From contig NC_133896.1 in assembly GCF_964199755.1 (NCBI RefSeq), positions 93,124,200 to 93,188,199 of the forward strand: a DNA stretch of 64,000 nucleotides, written 5' to 3'. Below are positions 11,203 through 21,696 of this stretch, in pieces (the stretch's first letter is position 1; every line of letters starts with the position of its first letter). Under the pieces are notes generated by a model. It ran no database searches. It saw only the letters and a program-made list of their open reading frames with translations, and had not been told where the DNA came from. The DNA is from Larus michahellis (taxonomy: Eukaryota; Chordata; Aves; Charadriiformes; Laridae). Both the position numbers and the translations under genes were made by a program.

Positions 11203-13917
11203 CACAGCAAAAGCTCTGTTAGCATTTTGCAAAAGCTCCCTCGGCCAGGCAGAGCCAGCGGTTGACCATGCAGAAGGTTTTTTGAGGCAAGTTTCAATCT
11301 TTCCCAAGATACAAACTGTATCAGGTAAGCCGAAGTGTCCTCCCCAGGTAGAAAAAGGGCTGGTGCTGCAGAGTGAGTCAGCCCTTTGCAACGTCACTCC
11401 CAGGGGCAAAGATGACAGTCGCTTAAGGTCTCCAAAAGGTCACAGGCGACTTGTGGCTTTGTCCGAGTTTTATTTGTTGTAGGGCTTTTGCTTTCTGGTT
11501 TATAAGAAACCCAAAGTAGCCAAGAAGGGGTTTGGGTTATGGGGGATTTTTTAATCCCGAGTTGGGTTCTCTTTGCATGACCAGCTTTCCCTAACATCCC
11601 CTTTCTCCCTCCTGTTTCCCACAAGAAGACGGTTAGATAAGGACAATCAAAGATGGAAACCTTCTCCATTGCTGGCTGAAGCAGCAACTACTCTTTGAAT
11701 TTTCACATAAAAAGCTTCTTCCGACCACTTGCCAGACATCTGGAGACAAACGGCTGCTAAAAGGAACCAACATAAAACATGTATGATTCGAATCGTTTGG
11801 TCGACTAAAATATTTTTGCCTCTTGGTTGCTCTTGTTTTTCCCCCTTGCTTGGGTTGTGTCAAATCCATCTTCTACACCACCGGTACTGGGCAAAGTCTT
11901 CCAGGAAAAATGAGTGCAATCAAGACCTAATTTCCTAAATCAAAAAAAAAAATAAACATCCAAAAAGAAGAAACCCAAGTCTGCCAATGTTGCAGATATT
12001 TGTGTCTGCTTCTAAAGAAACAAACAACCGAAACCATCCCCCAAACAAAGCGACCGTTCTTCCTCCTCCCCCTCCCAAGACAGGCTAGAAAGCCAACTCT
12101 CCTTTCTGTTTTAATGCTGCTTTTCAAAGAAAAAGGACGTTTTCAAGTTGGAGACAGAATGAAATGGGATAATTTATGCCAGCATTTTGCACTGAGACTT
12201 CCAAAAAGCTTTAGCCCACCATTTTAGAGGAGCTCAGACCCATAGGGACTATGCCCCTATCTGGCAAATCATGGGAGGCAATAAATAAAGGAGAGGCAAA
12301 GACACATTTAGATAAAACGTTAACCCACAGACTGTTGCCCGGGGGTGCCTTCTACAGAGCACATGCCATCATCTCACGAACATGCAGTTCCTCTTCGACA
12401 CCCCAGCATGTCCCATGCTGTCACAACTGTACCAACCCCTTCCAGCCTGGGAGCAGCACACAGCAGTTCAGCAGACCCTTTTTCTCAATTATTTTTGGCG
12501 CACTTTAACTGACGGTCCTAATTGCCCGGGCCAGGGGCACCTGCCCCAGCCAAACCTGCCCAGCAGGCTCTGCCGCAGAAGCGATGCTGGTGGCGACCAG
12601 CAGAGCCGGCACGTTCGGTGGCAGCTGGCAAGTGCCTGGTTGGTGCCACGGCCCGAGCAGCACAGGCACAGCCCGGGATGCTGGTGCTCAGGAGAGGGGC
12701 TGGTCCAGCTGCTGCCTCCCTGGGGACACAGCTCCTGCAGCATGCCGAAACACAAAGTGACTCTTGAGCTACGGCATAAGCTCGGGGCTTGTTTTGCCTC
12801 CCCTTTCTGGGATAAACGCCCGGGTCTCGCAAGGCCGGGGACGTGTGCCAGGGCAGCGAGCGTTGCCAGCAGCCGGATGCACATGCTAAGGGTCTCTCCA
12901 AAAAGGCTGCGGCTGGGGAAAGGGTCCCATCCTGGCACGGAACCTCACCTCACTGCTTCCTCAAGGTCTTTTCAGGATCTTTTCCTCCAGGACAAAACAT
13001 CAACAACCTTGCGCACAGCTGATGTTTAGTCTGACCTCCCTGCTATGTCTCCAGCATGCTGCTGCTGCTGCCTCGCGGGGATCGCTCCTCTCAGGCATTT
13101 TGCATTGCAGAGCTTGCAGGCAGCGACTGAGCTGCAGGGTTACAGCATGCTCTTAGCTCTAGCACTGGCTCCCCTGAAAAGCCAAAAGTGATTGCCATTG
13201 AAGCAGCTCCTGGTGTCGCCAGAGGACTGGCACCTGGCGTGGGACAGAGCAGCCAAGAGGCTCAGCCAGCACTGTGAACTCGATCAGATGCACCATGGCT
13301 GCCATCCATAGCTGCCAAACTCTGAAAAACTCTAACTTTTCTTCACAGAGTCCATTCCTGTTGCAAAACAGATAGATCAGCCCAGTGAGCACGTTACTTG
13401 TTCCCTCCACTGTGCTGTGCTACTCAGACATGGGGACACAAACCTGCCTGGCATCACAGAGACCTTTTGGTAGGATGACGAATTGGGCTGTTCAGCATTC
13501 CCAAAGGATCAAGTGCCTCCGGGGGCCACATGCACTGATATTTCAGATCAGGTACTGGGATGGACTACGAACAGCTCAAAAACTTCCTAAGCTGGTAACT
13601 AGTTCAACCCACACCCACACATTGTTCCTCCAGGGTGGACAGGAACCCAGCCACCCACTATGCCAGCCCAAGGCTCCCCAGGGTGGGACAGGGATGAGCA
13701 CCACCAGAGCAGGGTGTGGGCAGCACTGGGCACATAGAGGACTGGATTCAGGTTTGGGAAACAGCACAGTCAGGCCACTAAATAGCCGTGCATGAAGCAG
13801 GTGCTGCATGAACCACAGACCCCCTTGCAGGACACCGCTCCAGCAGTGGGCACCCAGACAGCACTGGGATGGTGGCTCAGTCCATCAGCAGGCTGACCCA
13901 GGGACAGAGCAGCATGT

Positions 13918-14613
13918 AGAATCATAGTCTCATAGAATAGTTTGGGTTGGAAGAGACCTTTAAAGGTCATCTAGTCAAGCCTCCCCTGCAATGAGCAGGG
14001 ACATCTCCAACTACAGAGCCCTGTACGACCTGACCTTGAATGTTTCCAGGGATGGGGCACCTACCACCTCTCTGGGCAACCTGTTGCAGTGCTTCACCAC
14101 CCTATTGTAAAAAATTTCTTCCTTGTATCTAGTCTAAATCTACCCTCTTCTAGTTTAAAGCCGTTACCCCTTGTCCTATTGCAACAGGCCCTGCTAAAAA
14201 GTTTGTCTTTCTTATAAGCCCCCTTTATGTACTGAAAGGCTGCAGTAAGGTCTCCCCAGAGTCTTCTCTTCTCCAGGCTGAACAACTCCAGCTCTCTCAG
14301 CCTGTCTTCACAGGAGAGGTGCTCCACCCCTCTGATAATTTTTGTGGCCCTCCTCTCAACCCGCTCCAACAGGTCCACGTCCTTTCTGTGCTGAGGGCTC
14401 CAGAGCTGGACGCAGCACTCCGGGGGGGGTCTCACCAGAGCAGAATAGAGGGGCAGAATCACCTCCTTCCACCTGCTGGCCACTCTTCTTTTGATGCAAC
14501 CCAGGATATGGTTGGCTTTCTGTGCTATGAGCACACAGGCCTTGGTCATCCCCAGCTTTTCCTCCACCAGTACCCACAAATTCTTCTCAGCAGGGCTGCT
14601 CTCAATCCCTTAA
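13918..14613 (-). mobile_element. CR1 LINE, 5'-truncated, with ORF2 C-terminal remnant
   Basis: This is a minus-strand CR1 copy of about 700 bases ending at its 3' terminus near 13918 (plus-strand text AGAATCATAGTCTCATAGAA). The segment 14579-14094 stays open on the minus strand and encodes the region C-terminal to the reverse transcriptase core, with [43 protein letters not shown] and [18 protein letters not shown], all typical of CR1 ORF2. The reverse transcriptase catalytic core is absent, so the copy cannot move by itself. Confidence 0.93.
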
Positions 14614-17600
14614 TGTGGGATTTTGCTGGTGTGTGGCATTTTACTTGCAAGTCAACCACCAGCTCCCTGAAGAGCTGGAGAGTTTGAAGGCATCGTAAGC
14701 CACCTCTACTTAGAGACCCTCACCCAACTCAGCTAGCCACCTGGGTGCAGGTCCCTTCCGCCTGCCTGCATCAAACCCTGTGACTGCAGGCAACCACACT
14801 GATCGGGATGGATGGAGACGGAGCACAGCCCCACTGCAATGGACTCTCTGCTGGCCACAACCCCCAGCTACCCACTGGTGCTCAGGTCAGAGCACAAAAC
14901 CAGAGGAAGGAGTGATTTTGTGGGGTGCAGGAGCAGTGGAAAGCAACACGACGCATTTCTTATCTCAGTGGTGCAGAGGCAGCTCCACTTCCCACGCTGT
15001 CTGCAGGCACAAGGGGAGAAGAGGTGGAAGATTGAGACCAAAGCATCTTGCAGAAATGAGGTAGCTGCAGAGTCCCCCCTCACTCGCGCCCCCCCAGGAA
15101 ACACCTGGTTTGGGCTTTGGTCTGGAGCCTGAGGTGCCGTGCGTGTGCAGGAGCATGCGGCTGGTTTCTCTCTCCTTTCCTCCCTCCCCTGTTCAGTACG
15201 TTATCAGCACCTGGGACGCTACGAAAGCTTTCGCACAGGCTGCACCTGGTCCTCTGACTTCGTCCCATTTTAGCTGCCGTGTCCTCTCACAGACCTGCTG
15301 TTCTGAGTCAGAAAAGGGCACTGAGAGAGCAGCTATTTCCAGACACAAGACTTGTGGTACCACCACCCGGGTTCAAAAGCAGCCAGCCCGGCTGACTAAG
15401 CAGGTCAGGAGAGAGATGTGTTTCACAGGACACTGACAGCTGCCAAGTGTCCTTGCTTCGGTATAACCAGTAGGCCAGGGTGATGGCACAGCCACGATGG
15501 CCACGGTGCCTGCTGCCCATGCTGCTGTCACGCCAACAGGAAAGCCAAGCATGTGTGATGCCTCTAACAGAGAGGATCTTCTTCTGAGGCTGCTGATGTT
15601 CTGGTGGTCCCTACTTGAGCACGAGCCAGCTTTTGCCTAGATCCAGCCCTAGGAGAGGTGTAAACCTAGCCCTAGGTTCAGAGGTTCCCCTTTCCATTTT
15701 CTCAGGCCATGCCCAACATACAGCTACCTCATTCCAAGGTGTGCCCAAGCCTACAGAGAGCTACAGGTGGTTCTCCTCATGCAGCCTGCCTGGGATGGCC
15801 AGGGAGCCCCAGCTCAGCTCTTACAGCAGCTCCCTGTGGGCTCAGAGGGGCAGCAATCATAAGCACCGACCCTGTTAGCACTGGGGGGCACTCAGCAAGC
15901 CAAGCCGTGCCAGGGAGGGAATGCTGGGCAGCTGCCACCCTCCCCATAACGTCTTCCACGGGCTGACAGAGAGACTGAAGCCTCCTTGGCTCACACCATG
16001 CTTCACAAAGCCAGTCCTTCCACTGTCTGAAAGCTGTGGCCAGACCTGTCAGAGAGGACAAGCTGGGCTGAATCTGGCCAGTAGCTGTGTTGCAAGCAGC
16101 GTTACTCATCCCCTTGCTGAAGAAGCAATGGGCTGGATGCAAGCCGAATGTCACTGTTCATAGGAACTCCAGCTGCCTAACTTCTTGATGTGGAGGTGAG
16201 GGGGAACCTCCAGGCTCCAGAGCTTTATTTCAACCCACTTCACCTTTCTCCTGTGACAGGAGACTCCTGTGATATGGGGAGCTGGCTTCCTTGCTGGACC
16301 TCCATCTCTGCTAGCTCCTTCTGCAGAGCAGGAGGAGGGGTTACACAGCCCCTTAACTGTTGGTCCATGAGCCAGCCGCGAGGCTGCTCCAAAATGCCAG
16401 CTGGGATCACACTCGGCTGTTTCAGTAGCAGCACTGGAGCTAGCAATGGAGATGGGGAGGAGGTGGGGGCTGGCTGCAGCAACTCTGCCGGAGGAAAAGG
16501 ACTTGCACAGCACAGGGACGTGCCACCATGCAGGGCACTGTAAGACTCCTGTCCTGCATAGCAACAAGCTCTCTGTGATGGGCTGTTTTGCTACACGTAG
16601 TCTAAATTGGGCCCTGTGGCCAGCACCAGCTTCCAGCTGAGAAGCCAAGGTAAGGGGAAGCGAAAGCCGCAGGGACCGTGACACCTGCTCTGCCTCACTG
16701 TTCTGCTTGTCTCTCTCTCTCAGGAAACCTTGAGTTGCTATATTTAGAGCACAGATTACGTCCTGGCTTTGTTCTTATCCTTGTTTGTGAAGTTTGACTG
16801 AGTTCACACACTCCTGTGTACACAACGCGCCAACATCCTGCTGCCAGGGAGTGCTCACAGCTGGCTGGGATCCCCCCACACCGCAGGGACACAGGCTCCC
16901 AGGGAGGATGCAAATGCTGTCCCCGGGCTTTCTGCACCACCGACATACCGGCACACCCACGAAACTGGAGAGGAGCTGCTGAGAGACCAGGCTGGGCACA
17001 GGCACACCACTGGAATCCCCCCTACGCTGCATGGCAAGAGGTCCCCAGAGATGGACGGTATTGGCCCATGTCCCGCAGAGCAGAGCACCCCTCTAGAAAA
17101 GTCAGGGAAGCCGCAGTGGGGAATCTGCAATTGAAGAGGGAGAGGACAGGGCTAAAGTCATCCCAGATGATGAGCAGTCCTGCAAAGGGGTGTGAAGGGA
17201 CAAGCAGAGGCCATAAAGGTCAGTGTCTACGGGAACAGGAAGGAAAAGAAAGGAAGGCCACGAAGCCACAGGCCATCGTGGGTGGCTGTGCTCCTGAATT
17301 CCCTGTTTTCCCTCATCATCAGCATCTTCTTATTCCTAAGGGCAGTAACAATGATTTTTCCACTCTAGGAGTCTTGCCAGCCTGGGGAGGGCTCTTCTGC
17401 AGCGTGAACCCTTGCCCTCTTCTCTTCAATCCCAGACCACTGGCAGTTTTTCATCTCCGTCTATTTTTCTACCATTTAAGAGACCTTTAATTCTCCCAGC
17501 TGTCAGAGGGCATGCAAGTCAACTTAGTGACTTTCAAGCCAACACTCAAGTCCCCTCACCCTTTTTCTCCCCAGTGAGAGTGAGACACACTGGAGGGAGG

Positions 17601-18940
17601 CAGATGAGTTGGGCAGTTGAGTCCTCTTTGACTGGGTGCACATACCCCAGTTAGATCTTTTTCTGCAGCAGAAGAAAAATCATCTGTGTATCCAGTTCCT
17701 TCCTCCCACTGACATTTCCATGGTCAGGCCAATCTAGTCCTGACTTCTCTATCCTTAGTTACTTATCCTCCCTTTTGATATTTTCTGTCTTTTACAAACT
17801 GGTATGACGCTCTGCCCTACAAAGATCTACACAAGAACCCATACAGCATGGCCTACCCATTATTTTTCTACCACATGTCAAGGGGATTAGAAGTTACATG
17901 TTGACGTACTGCCCAAACACTGCTCTGAGCTCATATGTGGTCTCTGGCCCCAGAGAGCAAGCAGACTGAAACAGGGCAGGGAGATCACACTCTAACGCAC
18001 CAGAAGAGAAAGGGGAATGTGCTATTCAAAACCAACAGCCAGGTAAATGTTGCCTTTTAAATGTTCTCAGCTGGCAGTAAACAAGTCCCTACAGACTTTT
18101 GATTAGCGTACACTGAGCGTTAGGTGGGAGCTGAGGTGGGAAAGCTTTTCATCTCATATTTCTTCTATTATAGCCCTAGTCCCGAGTTATCTTTTCTGTG
18201 TAGCTGCCTACTATATAGGATTTGCCTTGAGACTTTTAGTTGTCTGTGCTTTCTGAGGAAGAAGCGAAGGAATCCTTCCAAATACATGCTGCAGAGGTGA
18301 GCCTGAAGGGAAACAAAATAGTAAGGTCCCAAAGAAAGGGACTTCACTGCATGACTATTTCAATTTTCTTCTCTTTCCTTCTCTTTTCAGGTCTCCACCA
18401 ATAAATCTGGGATTAAAATGCTTTCTTCTCTCATGGCAGAAGGCAAATTAATTGATCCTTATGTGACTTTCACAGTGGAAGGATCCACATGAAAGGGTAT
18501 TAACCATTTGTAACTGAGAGACTAGTATACATGTGCCATAGCTGTGAGTAGGTGGATGTGCCAGTATTTGTTTATGTGACAGGTACAACAAAAGCCCCGA
18601 GATGGGTGGAAATGAGCCTTCATCTTCCCTTTGTACACCATCACAGGAGAATGTGAGGTTGACCTGCAAGCTCCGGAGAAGTTTCATTATAGACATGCTT
18701 TGAATGGAAAGTCTCCAACTTCAGTTGTTCCATTAGTTGTAGGCTGGTGCTTGCTCAGCAAGCAAAGACCCAGCTTCAATCACTTGCTGCCTGACCAGTG
18801 CCCTCGCTGAGCTCAAGAAGGAGGCTGTCTTCAGAAAGACCAGTGGGAAGAGGTCTTGGAGAATAAGCGCTCCCTCTCGAGCTTTCCATTCAGATCGGGA
18901 TCACAAGGAACATGGCAGCTCAGCTTGCTGAGCTCCCCAT
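14614..18940. other. Intergenic, no gene recognised
   Basis: GC-moderate sequence with overlapping short open frames on both strands and no recognisable protein. A pyrimidine tract plus AG at 18371-18390 followed by 34 codons to a TGA (18391-18492) looks exon-like but matches nothing I know. Confidence 0.5.
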
Positions 18941-18949
18941 CTTCTTCCT

Positions 18950-19300
18950 CCCCGGCCAACCATCCCCACAGCGTCTCTGCCTCATTTTTTTGAGATTCCT
19001 CCATCAGGAGCGGAAGCTCTTCGGGGAGTTAATTAACTCGAGGATGTGTACAACACCCAAACCCCCTTCTCCCCATCCCTCCCACACCTTCCATACCCCA
19101 CCCCCGGGGGGTGGCGGGGCCTTCCCCGCCGGGAGGACCGGGCGCTGTCCGCGGTGCTGAGCGCCCGCCGCCGCCGCCGCGTCCCGGGGCTTTCTGGGGC
19201 GCTGGCGGGGGGCGGGACGGGACACCGGAGGGCACCGCCGGCCAAAAGGAAGTGTCCGCTCCTTGGGTGAAGCCGGGTGACGGGGGGGGGGGGGGGAAAT
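18950..19300. promoter_or_regulatory. Isolated small CpG island
   Basis: A GC-dense, CpG-dense patch containing a CCG-repeat stretch (about 19165-19182), GC boxes of the GGGGCGGG type and the G15 run at its right edge. It lies about 17 kb from GDAP2 and 16 kb from TENT5C, with no coding exon beside it. In vertebrates such islands usually mark promoters, so an unannotated non-coding transcript or a distal element is possible. No clear splice donor was seen. Confidence 0.6.
19282..19296 (+). repeat. Poly(G) run, 15 G
   Basis: Fifteen uninterrupted G followed by AAATCACCACCCCCC. The run could form a G-quadruplex or a G/C hairpin, and its length may be a sequencing or assembly artefact. Confidence 0.9.
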
Positions 19301-19304
19301 CACC

Positions 19305-19445
19305 ACCCCCCACAAATAAACACAAAAACCCTCAAACCAACCCAAACAAAGAAACAAACAAACAAACAAAAAAACAGGAAAAAAACCATCAAACCAAAAA
19401 AAAAAACAATAAAAAACCTAAAATTAAAAAAAAAAAAACACAAAA
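19305..19445 (+). repeat. A-rich (CAAA)n-type low-complexity tract
   Basis: About 140 bases made almost only of A and C on this strand, with CAAACAAACAAACAAA at its core and several A10-12 runs. It directly follows the G15 run and CpG island. There is no coding meaning; the open frames through it are Lys/Asn/Gln-rich artefacts. Confidence 0.85.
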
Positions 19446-21110
19446 ATTGTAATTTAACATTGGAAAATGAGTTTGAGGCATGACTTTCTCCAATCCACAG
19501 CAGCTCAGGGGTATGGTCATCTTCCAACCCTGAAGGTACAAAATGATTACGAGCCAGTCCTCCGTGTACTTCACGACATACTCAGTCTGTTTTCCAAACC
19601 AAATTCCCTAGCCACTGAAGGAGAAGGAGCCCTGATGAACTTTGCAGCAGCCTGAAAAGCAGGGGGAAAGTGTAAGGGTTGAGGAGTTTCAGAAAACTGC
19701 TTCTGCAAGGATACATAGTTAATTGCCTTTACAGATTTCAACAAGCCGGCCTCTTTACAGACATTTCCCATTACAATCCTTCCAGGCGTCTCTCTGGGAA
19801 TGAATACAAACCATAAAATGAGACACATGGCAGGGGTGGGCCATTTATCAATGGCCCAAACAGGCACATGCAGCTGCTGAACAGGTGTGTGGTGTGCATA
19901 AAAGGTGGCAGGGATTAATAGAAAATGATTCAGGGATTCGCCCAAAGAACACAGCAGGCATGCACAAGTAGAATGAGTCACTGCTCGTTCATTGAGGCAA
20001 TTAATCAGAGACAAAATCAGAGGGGAATGACTTATCGGAGCCCAAAAATTGGCTTTTACATGCTTGCCTCTCTTCTCTCTTACCTGTGGAGCCCATGTTT
20101 CTCCAAAATGAGAAATTAAAGCCAGAAGTTTTCCTTAATAGCAATATTTATTTAGGATGAAGTGAACTGGGTTTGGTGGTAGCAGGAACTGCTTTAGAAA
20201 CTTTGGGGGATAAAGTTTATTGGCTAAGTTGGGCAGGAGTTAAATAACAGGACATACGTTCCCTTTTACAGACAGCATCACAGATCTGAACATCAGTGAT
20301 GAATAACTTTGTTTTGTTTACTCTTTAAAAAAGCCTGCATCATCAGTGACATTTAGTACCCATAGCACTAAACACATAGGAAGAAACCTTTTCAATACTC
20401 TTTGAAGACAAAAGTTCAAGAACGAATTATTTCATGTATATTTCCTAATGGGAACACTGCCTTTACAGCCTTGAGCTACATTCTCCAAAGCATTGTGTCA
20501 GTCTAAAATACAGATAGCATGTACATGAAGCATTTTCAAAGATTCGTGCCTTACAACATTTCAGAACTAGGTTTTCTGTGCTCCAAATCCATTTTATTTC
20601 TCAAGCAGGCAGAGAATGCCAAGCGTGTAAAGCAAAGTCTCTCTCATGTACCAGCCTCATTGCTCAGTGCAGTGATCTACCATGTCCTGTTTCTTCTATG
20701 TGGGGCAGGGAAGTGAGAAGAGGAGGAGAGATGACACCAGAAGAAAAAGTTCAAGCAGTCCACCACTGTTTTAAGTTCTGAGGCCAAGGTGACTGAAATT
20801 CAAGGAACTACAGTAACACACTCCCCCTCCCAACACACATTATGCCTCACCTTCCCCCTTTCCCAGCACTGAAACCTTGCTGTAGGAACAAAAGAAAAAA
20901 AGACTCTCAGGTATAAAGATGGTTCTAGAAAGCTCTTCTGCAAAGCTGTAATTATTTAAAGCTGTCCACATAAAACTGTTCTAAGGAGCACTTCCCCGTG
21001 TGGTTTTTTTTTACTACCATGTAAAAAGTAGAAAGTGTGCACAATCACCTTTTCATTATCATAAAGGAAGATTTCTTCTTTATCAATGTGACTTGTTTGA
21101 GCTATCCAGA
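19446..21110. other. Intergenic, no gene recognised
   Basis: AT-rich unique-looking sequence without recognisable exons or repeats. Confidence 0.55.
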
Positions 21111-21250
21111 TTCACAGAATCACAGGATGGTTGAGGTTGGAAGGGACCTCTGGAGATCATCTCATCCAAGGCTCCTGCTCAAGCAGGGCCATCTAGAGCC
21201 AGTTGCCCAGGACCATGTCCAGATGGCTTTTGAATATTTCCAGTTGTACA
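21111..21250 (-). mobile_element. CR1 LINE 3'-end fragment
   Basis: TTCACAGAATCACAGGATGG, then GGTTGGAAGGGACCTCTGGAG, then GTTGCCCAGGACCATGTCCAG: the reverse complement of the 3' end of a CR1 subfamily. About 140 bases. Confidence 0.9.
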
Positions 21251-21427
21251 AGCCACATTCAAAACTGGAATCATCACACTGGGCAGCAAATACTGCGCCA
21301 ACACCATTTGCATGTGAAAGTCTGGCCTCCACCAAGACACTTGTGAGGGTCCTCAGATGTCACAGTTTTATTCAGGATGGTCCATCTGAAAGATGTTGTA
21401 ATGAGTTGGGTGTCAGTCTCAGTTCCC

Positions 21428-21696
21428 AAAAAGCGACAGGATGAGAGAAAATGGCCTCAAGTTGCACCAGGAGAGGTTTAGATTGGATATTAGAAAAAAT
21501 TTATTCACTGAAAGGATTGTCAAGCATTGGAACAGGCTACCCAGGGAAGTGGTTGTGTTGCCACCCCTGGAGGTATTTAAAAGATGTGTTGACGTGGCAC
21601 TTAGCGACATGGTTTAATGGTGGAGTTGGCAGAGTAAAGTTAACAGTTGGACTTGATGATCTTAAGGGTCTTTTACAACCTAAACGATTCTATTAC
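21428..21696 (+). mobile_element. CR1 LINE 3'-end fragment
   Basis: A plus-strand CR1 3' end. Its landmarks are GTTTAGATTGGATATTAGAA, ACAGGCTACCCAGGGAAGTG and the terminal GATGATCTTAAGGGTCTTTT followed by CCTAAACGATTCTATTA. It is non-coding and opposite in orientation to the copy 180 bases upstream. Confidence 0.9.

Larger units (their letters stand above)
7726..13917. other. Intergenic, no gene recognised
   Basis: The open frames here, up to about 220 codons at 10817-11482, lie in GC-rich DNA and overlap in several frames on both strands. None has protein features I recognise. It contains an A-rich run near 8891-8910, a poly(A) tract at 10721-10746, a poly(T) tract at 11179-11202 and a GC-rich stretch at about 12.5-12.9 kb. 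Confidence 0.55.

Noticed and set aside
9538-13029. Long open frames of 127-221 codons in GC-rich DNA (for example 10149-9538 minus, 10817-11482 plus, 12382-13029 plus)
   Set aside because: They overlap in several frames on both strands, cross poly(A)/poly(T) tracts, and have Ala/Pro/Gly/Arg-rich products with no recognisable domain or splice structure.
16816-17490. Plus-strand frame of 224 codons
   Set aside because: No recognisable motif, competing frames on the other strand, no promoter or splice context; chance in moderately GC-rich DNA.
18391-18492. Exon-like segment with a strong pyrimidine tract and AG, then 34 codons to TGA
   Set aside because: No matching upstream exon, no protein similarity I know, and pyrimidine tract plus AG is common by chance. 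Worth only a look in RNA-seq.
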